DNA of 64,000 nucleotides, from contig OX375878.1 in NCBI GenBank assembly GCA_947359465.1, positions 80,827,627 to 80,891,626 on the forward strand. The letters run 5' to 3'. Positions within the stretch are counted from its first letter, which is position 1; each line of letters begins with the position of its first letter. This document shows positions 1 through 9,365 of this stretch, in pieces. Source of the DNA: Metellina segmentata. Lineage: Eukaryota > Arthropoda > Arachnida > Araneae > Tetragnathidae. The position numbers and the translations under genes are program-made. The notes below the pieces were generated by a model. The model saw nothing but the letters and a program-made list of their open reading frames with translations, did no database searches and was not told the origin of the DNA.

Positions 1-63
1 GTATGTATACAATTCTACCAATTGAAATTGAAAATCAAAGCAAGTGAATAAAATCTGAACTCG

Positions 64-281
64 GATGGCAAAATGTTATAAATAATTTTTTTAATTTTTT
101 GTGACAGTTTTCAGACAAGATTCAAGATTTAACATGTGATTCTGTCGTTTTTGATTTTTCCAACTTTGTTTCCTCATAAACTGAAAGAGAAAGACTTACG
201 ACTTTTTGCTACCTTCTAAACATAAACAGAATGGGACTTTCTCAATTTTTTGAGAAAAGTGACCTATAACATTTTGCCATC
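64..281. repeat. MITE-like inverted-repeat element
   Basis: A perfect 17-bp inverted repeat (GATGGCAAAATGTTATA at 64-80, its complement at 265-281) bounds 218 bp of non-coding, AT-rich DNA. This is the layout of a miniature inverted-repeat transposable element. I could not identify a target-site duplication, so the superfamily is unknown. Confidence 0.5.
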
Positions 282-682
282 TGTGAGCACAGAAATCTTA
301 TTCAAACTTTAATTATACTTAAAACAAAAAGTGCAAGTGTTTACCTTGAAAAACAAACATGAATAAATAATTTTACATTTGCCTTGGTTTCATCATAAAG
401 AATGTTACATTTTAGGGATTTTTTATATTTTAATTTGACATGTGAAAAAGTTATTTTCAACATCGCAGCCAGTTTTATGAATTTTTTAATCACATTTTCT
501 GCCCCTTTGTGGGGCTACCCTGACCCACGGGCCCCTTTTCCATGGCAATGGCAGTACCGCCTATGTGGGGGCCCTGGTGCGGGCCACGAGCGCTGAATAC
601 GTTCTGATTTGTCTTCGTATGTCGTTTTCATGCCTTGCATTTACTGCTATCTGGCCAGTTTAGAAATGTAATGTTACCGAAA
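282..682. other. No gene seen; contains a GC-rich patch
   Basis: No supported gene. The only contrast is a GC-rich stretch at about 502-595 inside otherwise very AT-rich DNA. An open frame at 402-596 crosses it but looks like chance coding. The patch may be the end of an old transposon. Confidence 0.4.
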
Positions 683-693
683 CCGAAATCTGC

Positions 694-1025
694 GGAAATG
701 GTAATTTTTAATTAACGTCGTACTATAGAGCAATAGATCCAGCTATTGACGACGGTCCTGGATCAATCCCCTAAGGTAAATATCCGAGGACACCACCACG
801 TAATTTTGAACCAAGATCAGATGACGAAGCAACACCTGAGCTGGCACCCCACTCTCCAAGCTTCCACACCAACCCAAGGTCAGAACTTTCGGCCACTACG
901 GATTTAAGATGCACCAGCCACTTCTTCACCTTACGCTTGCAAATATTCATGCACTGATTCGGATTCGAACCAAGAACCTTCCTATCTAGAGGCTAACAAC
1001 TTAGCCACCAGACCGGTTGGTCGGT
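694..1025 (-). mobile_element. Full-length tRNA-derived SINE with 11-bp TSD
   Basis: A 332-bp SINE in minus orientation. Its tRNA-like head lies at the right end: a B-box GGTTCGAATCC reads on the minus strand at 961-971. Its tail at the left end has no long poly-A and ends near the complement of GGTAATTTTTAATTAACG. The 11-bp target-site duplication CCGAAATCTGC flanks it at 683-693 and 1026-1036. A second full copy at 51707-52038 has exactly the same length. The tRNA-like head is too diverged and extended to be a functional tRNA gene. Confidence 0.9.
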
Positions 1026-1243
1026 CCGAAATCTGCATCATTCTCCAGTCGAGTTTAGTTTCTCTGAATATTTTTTGTTTTCATTTATTTATTCAAATAT
1101 AATATTTTACTTTAAAGTGATTCAGGTGAAAAAATTGTAATTTTTAGAAATTTCTAATCTAACTATTACTTTTGTATTCGTGATAGTTTTTTATTCTCCT
1201 ATTCAAAAATCCATATTTCGCGTAATTCGAAAAGACGAGTTAA

Positions 1244-1331
1244 ACAACACGTTTTCAATCCTGCGGCGGCGGTTTTAATACTAGGGGGTTATAATACTTT
1301 ATAACGGTTTTAATACTATACTGTTTTAATA
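1244..1331 (-). repeat. Cluster of Helitron terminal sequences
   Basis: Read on the minus strand, the block TAGTATTAAAAC followed by CG or AG recurs about three times within 90 bp, directly beyond the 3' end of the Helitron at 1332. The innermost copy runs into CCGCCGCCGCAGGATTGAAAAC, which recurs near 4690-4715 and in part at the 5' side of the small Helitron near 47690. It looks like several Helitron 5' termini placed head-to-tail after a 3' end. Confidence 0.5.
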
Positions 1332-1636
1332 CTAAAAGGGCTCCGCCCCCTGCTCGCTTACGCTCGCCAACCCCCGGAGATTGCGTAGCAATCCCATTTG
1401 GTTTGCTTCGCAAACCAACATTCCTTTTGCAGAATTATTCAATCTTCTGGACAGCGAAACTATCTTAATAATTCGTATAAACCTGATTTGACTTTCAGGC
1501 ATCGACCTTCTAATGGAATAGACGGACCGTGGGCGCGCAGCTTCATGTTATTTCTCCTGACTGCTTGGTTCGAAGATCTCCGGGCGAAGGTCACGTGTTT
1601 GTGGGAGCTAGTCGCCATTTCTCCCATAGCTTCGAC

Positions 1637-2769
1637 ATGGTGAACTACTGCGTTGCTTTCAATTGTACAGTGAAAGCCGGTGAAGGATACTGCTTTCATA
1701 AGTAAGTTTTATTTTAACTGTAAAATGACATTTCTATACAATTTTATGTTTACAATAAAGTGCAGTTTGACCAATTATAGTTCATTCTAATGCCTATTTC
1801 AAAAGTTGCACTTGACAGTTCTAGTTATAGCTATGCATGTAATACCTTTCTTCATTGATACGTTTTTCTTTTCAAATTGCCTTAATAATGGTTATTAAAG
1901 ATATTAGTATTAAAGTCAACTATTCGGCAATTCATCAATTAGTGCACAGTACTCGTGAAAAAATACTCCAAATTAATTCATAATTGTGCTTTAAAGATGT
2001 TTTAAAGAAATTGTCTTAAATCTTGTCTTGAAATTGTCTTTTAATCACCTTCCTTAAGAAGGTGATTAAAATTAGCTGTAGTACAATTAATCATTTTGTA
2101 TTAACCTCTGACTTTTGTTTTATTTTGATCTATGAAAAAATAGATAACTGAACATTAGTTTTAATTTGTTCTAGTTGTTTCGCTGTTCTTCATTGATACG
2201 TTTTCCTTTTCAAATTCCGTTAATAATGGTTATTAAAGATATTAGTATTAATGTCAACTATTCAGCAATCAATCTATTAGTGCACATTACTCGTGAAAAA
2301 ATACTCCAAATTAATTCACAATTGTGCTTTAAAGATGTTTTGAAGAAATTGTCTTAAATCTTGTCTTGAAATTGTCTTTTACTCATCTGCATCAATCTTC
2401 CTTTAAAGGTGATTAAAATTAACTGTAGTACAATTAATCATTATGTATTAACATCTGACTTTTGTTTTATTTTGATCTATGAAAAGGTAGATTAATGAAC
2501 ATTAGTTTTAATTTGTTCTAGTTGTTTCGCTGTTAGAATTCTAGTTTAAGTTGTGTTTATGCGTGGACTAGTTAGCTTTGAGAAAAGATGAAATGACTGA
2601 CTGGTTTACCCTATACTTTCATATTGTTTCTTTAGTTTAACAAAAATACTTTATTTTTTTGCACAGGTTTCCTATTGACAAACTTTTGTGTGAGGCTTGG
2701 TGCCATGCAATTCGAAGGAAGGATTTGTGGAGCATTATCCTTTCCCCCCATCTAACTCTAAATATTTAA
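1637..2769 (+). pseudogene. THAP-domain gene fragment, two exons, truncated
   Basis: THAP domains are C2CH zinc-dependent DNA-binding modules found in host proteins and P-element-like transposases. Exon 1 (1637-1701) starts with ATG and encodes MVNYCVAFNC, the usual THAP start with its first Cys pair, and continues to CFHK. A GTAAGT donor sits at 1702. Exon 2 begins at 2667 after TTTTTTTGCACAG and, joined in phase, gives KFPIDKLLCEAW then AIRRKDLW, the expected FP, W and basic block. The frame ends at TAA 2767-2769, before the second half of the domain (C-x2-H and the AVPTIF region). The product, about 55 residues, cannot be a complete THAP fold. The fragment lies antisense inside a Helitron, and GC-rich DNA just upstream (1510-1630) looks like the source gene's 5' flank. 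Gene capture is the likely origin; a relic THAP-type transposon is the alternative. Confidence 0.75.
1851..2535. repeat. Two-copy tandem duplication of about 338 bp
   Basis: The sequence from TTCATTGATACG at 1851 recurs at 2189 (offset 338) and stays alignable with scattered differences to CTAGTTGTTTCGCTGTT near 2535. It lies within the intron of the THAP fragment. An open frame at 2175-2357 within it has no support as a gene. Confidence 0.85.
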
Positions 2770-3524
2770 AAATATGTGGATAGTGTTTTTCGATACGAAT
2801 CACGACATTTATTAAGGGAATTGTAAAATCGGGGAACTTATTTCGAGGATTTTGTTGCCACCCAGTTCATACTTCTCACTGTGGTAACCTGAAGATTACG
2901 AATATGCAGAAAGCAATTTTTTATAAGATATGATAATAAAAACTTTTAAATTTGGTTATGATCAATTTTATAACAGCTAAGCATGTGTGGTGCATGATTC
3001 CCACTAATCTGATTGTTTCCTATAGTTTTTTAAGCCTGTTCCATAGTAAAAATATGACCATTTTGAAAATTTCTCCTAAAAGAATACCTTGATTCCATAA
3101 GACAATTTTTAAAAACTCAATCATCATATATGCAAATATTTTATAAATTTGTGTTGAAATTATCAACTGAAAAAAATGTTACTATCAAAACCAGTTGAAT
3201 TAAAAACATGATTTGTCACTTGTAAATACAATTATTTTGTGTCTTGAAAAGAAAATTTTGACAAAAATATGTATGTTTCATGTAAATAAAAATATATTTG
3301 TTTGATGTAAATAAAAATAGGTGTCTCGTGAGTAAAAATGTTTGTTATATATGTTTGTCTCGAGTTCATAAATGTTTACAGGATTGTTCAATTATTGCAG
3401 TGATTTAATATAAGTAATTATAATTTATAAGATTAAGGAAATTAGCTTTTTAAAACTAGAATTTGACCCTTTTATAAATATTATATATGTTGCATTCAAA
3501 ATTAATAAAGCTTCATGTTTTAAC

Positions 3525-3779
3525 ATCGTACCCCGGCAAGAAAAGTGAAACAAGTCAAAAAATAAAAATTTTGATATGTCATTGAAAAATATGAATGAGG
3601 TACCCCAGCGTGTTAAATATTACTATTCAATAGAATATAATAGAAGTTACCACCATAAATACTTACCTAAAATTTAAAAGAAGCTTGTACTATTTCAATA
3701 TAAGTTTTATAGTATTTAAGTTGATGTTACTCAAATTCTGCAATTTTGAGTAGCGTCCCTTTTCTTGCAGGGGTACGAT
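3525..3779. repeat. 255-bp MITE with TIRs
   Basis: Terminal inverted repeats ATCGTACCCCGGCAAGAAAAG (left) and the complement of CTTTTCTTGCAGGGGTACGAT (right) agree over 20 of 21 positions. The interior is non-coding and AT-rich. It lies within the THAP-carrying Helitron and so is probably younger than it, or was carried along by it. Confidence 0.65.
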
Positions 3780-4251
3780 ATATTTCTTTCACGTTTGAAC
3801 ATAAAATATGGAACATTATTATTTATTTTTGATAAAATAATAAAATTCAATTGTTACATATTATAAAATGAAAACTGTGCGAATTTTGACTCGAAATGTG
3901 ATCGCTGCTTTGGAACTTGAATCGCCAGCATGTTGTTTGTGTGTACATTTCCCCAGCACTCGAGCCACTCACTTTTTCATTGAGTTTGTTGTCTAAAGTT
4001 GAAGTTCAAGCATATTGTTGAACTACAACTGTTGGCCCTGAAAAGATACCCCGTTTTCTTTGATTTCTATTAAAAACTACAACAGCTCGACTAAAATGAA
4101 TTTTTTCAATAAAATTTCATCCGATTACGCTATGAATTGAATTGAAGCGCGAGACTTCGTGATGGTAAACAAACAATCGCACAATGTTGCCAAAACGCAA
4201 TAACAAATAACGTCTTTTTTGCGTGCCACGTAAGAGAATTATATATATAGA

Positions 4252-5948
4252 TTTATCAAAGTGAAGTTTAATTTTTCATTTGGTAATGAAAACAAGAGAA
4301 AAGAGTACTGTATATCAATCAAAGTCTTCAAGAAATTATTTGCTAACATAAAACGCGCATTAATTAGTGTTTCCTTTTTTAAAAAGGGTACTTATTCCTT
4401 ATTACCTTTACGAGAAACTATTTTTCCCTTTCTAAAGGAAATGTTTTTTTGTCCATTGAGACACACTAAACGCCTTGAAGAATTCTGTTTTCGAAAATGA
4501 TTAAAACCACTAAATCCATCGCTTACATAGCTGATCTGTCCGAGTCAACTCCCTTACCCACGTGATCTTCGCTTCTGAGATCTTACGACCGTGACTCCGC
4601 CTACATGGTCCGTCTAGTTACTTCTAAGGTCGATGCTTTCAGGTCCATGACGTCATAGCGAGGGCTTCGCCTCTTGCTCGCTTACGCTCGCAGTTTTCAA
4701 TCCTGCGGCGGCGGTAACTTTTTTCAAAAAAGAAAGAAATATTTGAAAGAATGTTATGATATAAGCATCAGGCAGAAATCTGACGTAAACAAATCAAAAA
4801 CTATTAAATAAACCATTGCGTTTTCAAAAAGAATTGATATATTGCGGGTACCCTCAGCTTTCAAAAATTATTCTCGGAAATCTGCTCACAAGTTCTGCTT
4901 GCATGCTGTTCGTAGTAGTTCGAAAGCACCTTTATGTGGTTCCGGGTCGATAGAAAAATGAGCTTATATTTACAAATGTTGCTGTGCGAATCACTTTGAA
5001 TTGAACAAAATCAAAAATGTCTCAAAGAACTTGAGTTTTATAACAGAAATGGTTAAGATAAAACCCTGGACAGATTTTTTTAAGAATATATTTGAACTAT
5101 ATTCAAATATTGCAATTCCTTCATGACAGATACTAATATCCAAATGTCATAAAAGTAAGCTATCTTCTTTCTCATTTTTCATTGTTTGTCAAACTAACTT
5201 TTTAAAACGAGTTTTTGAGAAAAATGTTAATTAATGCGCATAGATTTTCTGTTAAAGCAATACCAGTTTGTAAGCAGATTTTGTTTGAAGGTAACACTAG
5301 AAAAACGCAAAGAATCAATATGTTCAAACGTACAGCTTTAGAAAAAATTCGAATGTATCTATTTTATTCGGGCCTCGTTTTATAGAGCACACTCTTAAAG
5401 TACCATTTAGCCTGGGAGCAGAAAATGCTTAAAACTGTGACGTACGTCGCAGAACGAAGTCTTTGCAGAACAATTTTTCCTTAATTTTAATCAAAATATT
5501 GGCCGATTTTTTTTTAAATCATAAGTTACGATGTTCTGCAGTGCAAAGTGCGCTTTTTGACACACCTTGTTTTCTTTTCTAGCTACGGAACAACCTTCAT
5601 ACACCGCCCAAATTACCCCACAAACTCTTTATAAATAACACATCTTCTATGTCAAAGATAAAATATTTCATTTAAAAAGTAATCGACCGAATTGCAAATT
5701 CTGAAAGTTGCCTTGGTTTTACATAAAGTAAGTTAATTAATTTTGATGTGTTTTGTTATAAATTTGTAATACATATTTATCCGATAGTTTTATGACTGTA
5801 TATGATTTTACTGCAGTTTTCAAAATTCGGACAAAATGCCTGCAAAACAAATGCAATTGCTTGGAGTAGTGTTGCAGAACACTGGATATAATTCTGCACC
5901 TGGACAATTCAGAAAGTCAAATAATTTGGTTCAGGCTTTCCGGATTAA
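4252..5948. other. No gene; Helitron-derived fragment at 4540-4715
   Basis: The block at about 4540-4715 is an inverted, diverged relative of 1480-1600: both share CATCGACCTT and AGACGGACC and a region around CACGTG (in inverted orientation). It ends in the GTTTTCAATCCTGCGGCGG block also seen at 1250. It appears to be a second copy of the sequence captured with the THAP promoter region. Elsewhere I see only AT-rich DNA; the short open frames at 4261-4500 and 5836-6021 have no recognisable motif. Confidence 0.5.
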
Positions 5949-6117
5949 GGCCCGGTACACACATCCGATTTTTCACCGTGCGGCGCCGTTGCGGCATCGA
6001 AGCCCAACTACGCACACATAACCGTGAAATAACGCAAATTTACATTTCGCGCCATTTGCGATAAAAATTCTATAGAAGAAAACGTGTTAATTTCGCTTAA
6101 TTGGTGTATAAAAAGTA

Positions 6118-7523
6118 CACTCTATAACAAAAAAATCGACGCACCAAGAAGGAATCATCCGATTGCTTTGAAATTTCGTATGCAAAAATGTTTTGACCAA
6201 ATATGCAAATGATAAAAATTTGGTGCCCAATGAATGAATAGTGCGATCTCCAGCGCATTGGATCTGCAGCATCCAGCAGATGTATATAAGGAGTTTTTCT
6301 TGAACTGTTGTTAAAAATTTCTGCTGCATTGCGATTTAGGATACCTTTCAACGACTGAAAAAATGCCTCGCCGCAGGATTCGAGCTCATTATGAGCAATT
6401 TCCAGAGTTTGAAAGAGGTCGTATCATTGGATTGAAAGAGGCAGGTTGGGCAAATCGGAGAATCGCTCGTCATGTGAGTCGAAGCGATGCGGCGATTAGA
6501 AGATGCTGGCAAGAGTGGGTGGACAAAGGCAGATTTCAGCGTCATGATGGTAGCGGCCGACGTAGGGCCACAACAGATCGCGAGGACAGACTGATTGTCA
6601 GATCAGCTGTCACAGCGCCTGATTCATCGCTTTCAACCATCAGTCGTGCGACCCATACACGAGTGTCCACCATGACCATTCACAGACGGCTGAGAGAGCG
6701 AAATCTAAGCTCGTACCGACCGTTACACCACCTGCCACTCACGCCTGCTCACTGTCGAGCCAGATTACAGTGGTGCTTGGCTCGATCAGGCTGGAATGAT
6801 GCTGACTGGGGACGTATAGTCCTTAGCGACGAATCCCGCTTCCAACTGTGTCCTGACGATCATCGAAGACGTGTCTGGATACGCCCAGGGCAGCGTGCCG
6901 ATCCTGCTTTCACTTCTGCACGCCACACGGGCCCTCAACAAGGAGTTATGGTCTGGGGTACCATTTCCCTTGATATCCGGACCCCTTTGGTCGTCATTAG
7001 AGGTACACTTACTGCACAGCGGTATGTTGACGACATTCTGAGACCTGTTTTGCTACCGTTCCTTTCGCAGTATCCTGGGCTTATTTCCCAGCAAGACAAT
7101 GCCACACCACATACGACACGTGTTGCTATGAACGGTCTTCAAGCTTATCAAACACTTCCTTGGCCAGCCAGATCACCAGATCTCTCTCCCATCGAGCATG
7201 TCTGGGATATGATGGGAAGGCGACTGCATCCGGTAGGGAATGTTGTTGACGTAGTCCGACAATTGCAGCAAATTTGGCAAGAAATACCGCAGGAGACCAT
7301 CCGGGAGCTTTATCGGTCTATGTCACGCCGTGTAGCAGCTTGCATCCAGGCTAGAGGCGGGTCAACACCTTATTGAGCTCGTTACTGTAACTCTGAAATT
7401 AATCATTCAATTGTTCTGTAATTTTAATCATTTTCTATTTTGTATATAATTTTCCTATCCACAAATTTTTGTCTCCATCGGACAACTCCATCTTGGTGCG
7501 TCGATTTTTTTTGTTATAGAGTG
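6118..7523 (+). mobile_element. Intact Tc1/mariner-type transposon
   Basis: Inverted repeats of 46 bp (6118-6163) and 47 bp (7477-7523) begin CACTCTATAAC, share TCGACGCACCAAG, and differ by about four substitutions and one A in the A-tract. TA dinucleotides at 6116-6117 and 7524-7525 are the expected target duplication. The single interior gene is an uninterrupted transposase. This combination suggests recent insertion. Confidence 0.95.
6363..7376 (+). CDS. Tc1-like transposase, 337 aa, apparently complete
   Basis: This enzyme would cut and rejoin its own element through the flanking inverted repeats, acting in the nucleus. Residues 1-60 form the first helix-turn-helix (GRIIGLKEAGWANRRIARHV), followed by a GRPR-like hinge (GSGRRRAT, 63-70) and a second helix-turn-helix (about 72-115). 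The catalytic triad is Asp156 (LSDESRF), Asp245 (QQDNATPH) and Glu278 (SPDLSPIEHVW). I count 32 residues between Asp245 and Glu278, against 34 in classical Tc1. The C-terminus is RGGSTPY. The ATG at 6363 follows the left repeat by about 200 bp and is the first start in a frame open to the TGA. No stop or frameshift is visible and length is normal for the family, so it may be functional. I recall near-identical proteins in spiders, usually labelled Tcb1-like. Confidence 0.93.
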   Translation: MPRRRIRAHYEQFPEFERGRIIGLKEAGWANRRIARHVSRSDAAIRRCWQEWVDKGRFQRHDGSGRRRATTDREDRLIVRSAVTAPDSSLSTISRATHTRVSTMTIHRRLRERNLSSYRPLHHLPLTPAHCRARLQWCLARSGWNDADWGRIVLSDESRFQLCPDDHRRRVWIRPGQRADPAFTSARHTGPQQGVMVWGTISLDIRTPLVVIRGTLTAQRYVDDILRPVLLPFLSQYPGLISQQDNATPHTTRVAMNGLQAYQTLPWPARSPDLSPIEHVWDMMGRRLHPVGNVVDVVRQLQQIWQEIPQETIRELYRSMSRRVAACIQARGGSTPY

Positions 7524-7667
7524 TATATTTTGTAACAAAATAGACGTTACTGGATACAACCATTTATTAATTATTATTTATATTCCATTTTTTTATGAAA
7601 ACAAGGTACTTCAGAACAGAGAAGCGTTTGCGGCGAGCTGCGGCGCCGTGAGGAACTGCGGTACAAA

Positions 7668-8370
7668 CAGGGCCGTATTTCTAAATAGGCTAAGTAAGCT
7701 GCAGCCTAGAGCGGCAAATTTTTCAGGGGCGGCAGTTTGGCAATTTATTCAAAAGTTGAAATGAAGTATTTCAGACGTTAATAATATTTTCCGTACGAAT
7801 TTAAGAATACATGTAACTTAAAAATATGTTTTAGTTCTTCCACATAGCCTACTTTCTAAAACTATAACATAATACAAATTCACAGCACGTAATATTGTAT
7901 TATAACTTTCTTGTAGTGCCAGTGTAGTGTCAGTCTAGTCTGTCTGAGTCTGACGCTGTCATTCACGTCTATCGGTGTGCACAACGGGATCGTTGATGAT
8001 TGTGTTGAGCGAGGCGTGTTCGTGTTGTTTGTTACGATTTTGCCTTATAGTTTAGAGTATTCCAATACATAACGTACGGTTTTCAACAAGTCGGCTAGTA
8101 ACTTCTACAAGTAACTCCCTACTAACTACTATGAGTGACGGTAGGAAGAGACTCAGTGGCGCTGAATACAAAAAACGAACAAAACGGAAACTTCAAGAAC
8201 AAAAACGTGTTCTGAAACAAAACAAAAAAATTATGTTTAAAAAAGATGAAAACACCAATGAACTCTATCCTTTTATTGTATAAAACAAATGTATTAAGCA
8301 AATATGAACTATAGAGGGGGTGGCAAATGAACTTTAGCCTATAGGCGGCATATTCTTAAATCCGGCCCTG
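7668..8370 (+). mobile_element. Non-autonomous hAT element with 8-bp TSD
   Basis: Ends CAGGGCCGTATTT (left) and the complement of AAATCCGGCCCTG (right) form the inverted repeats. The perfect 8-bp duplication GGTACAAA flanks it at 7660-7667 and 8371-8378, diagnostic of hAT. The 703-bp body lacks the transposase core and keeps only a short N-terminal reading frame, so it is an internal-deletion derivative inserted in the Harbinger MITE. Confidence 0.92.
8131..8283 (+). pseudogene. hAT transposase N-terminal remnant, 50 codons
   Basis: The frame begins MSDGRKRLSGAEYKKRTK and is rich in Lys, Arg and Gln before a stop at 8281-8283. A basic start with SGAEYKK resembles the N-terminus of hAT proteins of the zinc-finger MYM type (established family knowledge, from memory). 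BED/TTF zinc finger, catalytic residues and dimerisation domain are all absent. It could not transpose by itself. Confidence 0.6.
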
Positions 8371-8630
8371 GGTACAAATTGCACGCAAGTTGGACGTGCG
8401 TCGCAGCAGCGGCGCCGGAAGCATGTGTGCACTACTCCATTGGATCTAAAGTGTACTCGAGCGTCGCACGTTGAAAAACCGGATGTGTGCACCGGGCCTA
8501 AGAGTATGGAAAGTTTTGAGTTAATTTTGTATGCAAAGTTAATTAATTCGGCGGACTTTAATTAATATCTTACGCTATTTCTCTATCAAGCTGATATTTT
8601 AATTTCTATTATTCAAGAACCCGGATTTAA

Positions 8631-9365
8631 TCTCTACTAGTATAAATGGAAGTGTCTGCGTGCTTGTGTTGTCCAAACGAATATGTAGGACTTCCAGTTC
8701 AGAAGTTTGGCACACAGGTAGTCCTAATTTAATGCGCAGCCCTTCTTTAAAAATTTAATCTGGAATATTTTATAATTTATTTATTGAACATTTATTTATA
8801 CTTCGTTTTCTTTAGAAAGGCAACAATTTATAAGAGATCATATTCTAAATTTATTTTTTCTCTTTCATTTTCACAAACAAAACAAATAAAAAATTTTCAC
8901 TGACGTTTATTTCTCTTTTAGTTTTTAGACGAAGTTTCAATCTTTGCGATCGTTAAAGATAAAGTAAAAATTTCAATGGATCTGCGGAAAATTTTACACT
9001 AAATCAATATCTTAAATGTGATTTTCTTTAAAAAAAGTAATTTTTCGACTGTAATTTTTTTTTCTTTCCCAAGACGAATTTGATGATATTCATTACGAAC
9101 ACAAAAATAACTGTTTGAGGTTTTCTATCTTCGCGATAGTTAAAGATAGTGTAAAAATTTCAACGGATTTGATACTTGCGGAAAATTTTACACGAAATCG
9201 ATACCTCAGGTTGTCCGAATTTTATGCGCATTTGCGACATGCCCTTGTCATGTCGTGTGGAGGTGATACTCATTCTTAAAATTATTGCTTTTTCTTCGTA
9301 ATGTTTTTAGTGTCAGTAAAGACACGAAACGAGATGTCACGGGCAACGCCGTGCTGGACTGCTAG
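8631..9365 (+). mobile_element. Non-autonomous Helitron, second family
   Basis: The 5' end reads A then TCTCTACTAGTATAAATGG; the 3' end has the CACGGGCAACGCCGTG hairpin and finishes GGACTGCTAG followed by T, as expected for Helitron insertion between A and T. Two related segments inside (about 8930-9000 and 9120-9200) contain TTAAAGATA and TGCGGAAAATTTTACAC, an imperfect internal duplication. There is no coding sequence. Confidence 0.75.

Larger units (their letters stand above)
1332..4251 (-). mobile_element. Non-autonomous Helitron carrying a THAP gene fragment
   Basis: The minus-strand 5' end at 4251 is TCTATATATATAATTC, preceded by A. It matches the 5' ends of the copies at 12360 and 12606, and homology to those copies continues inward to about 3880. 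The 3' end at 1332 carries hairpins typical of this family: a GGTTTGC/GCAAACC stem near 1398-1414 and a GATTGC/GCAATC stem near 1379-1393. It ends in GGGGGCGGAGCCC followed by a decayed CTAG (TTAG) and a flanking T. No Rep/helicase is encoded. The 2.9-kb interior holds the THAP exons, a tandem duplication and a MITE. Confidence 0.7.
5949..8498. mobile_element. PIF/Harbinger-like MITE split by two transposons
   Basis: Inverted ends start GGCCCGGT followed by CACACATCCG at the left and match the complement of the right end at 8470-8498, with a few mismatches over about 35 bp. TAA flanks both sides (5946-5948 and 8499-8501), fitting the 3-bp TWA duplication of PIF/Harbinger. Removing the nested Tc1 (6118-7523) and hAT (7668-8370) leaves about 440 bp of GC-rich, non-coding sequence, so the host element is a MITE with no transposase. 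Confidence 0.75.

Noticed and set aside
6087..6351. Two minus-strand frames of 80-84 codons in front of the transposase
   Set aside because: They read through the Tc1 inverted repeat and its 5' flank; no motif.
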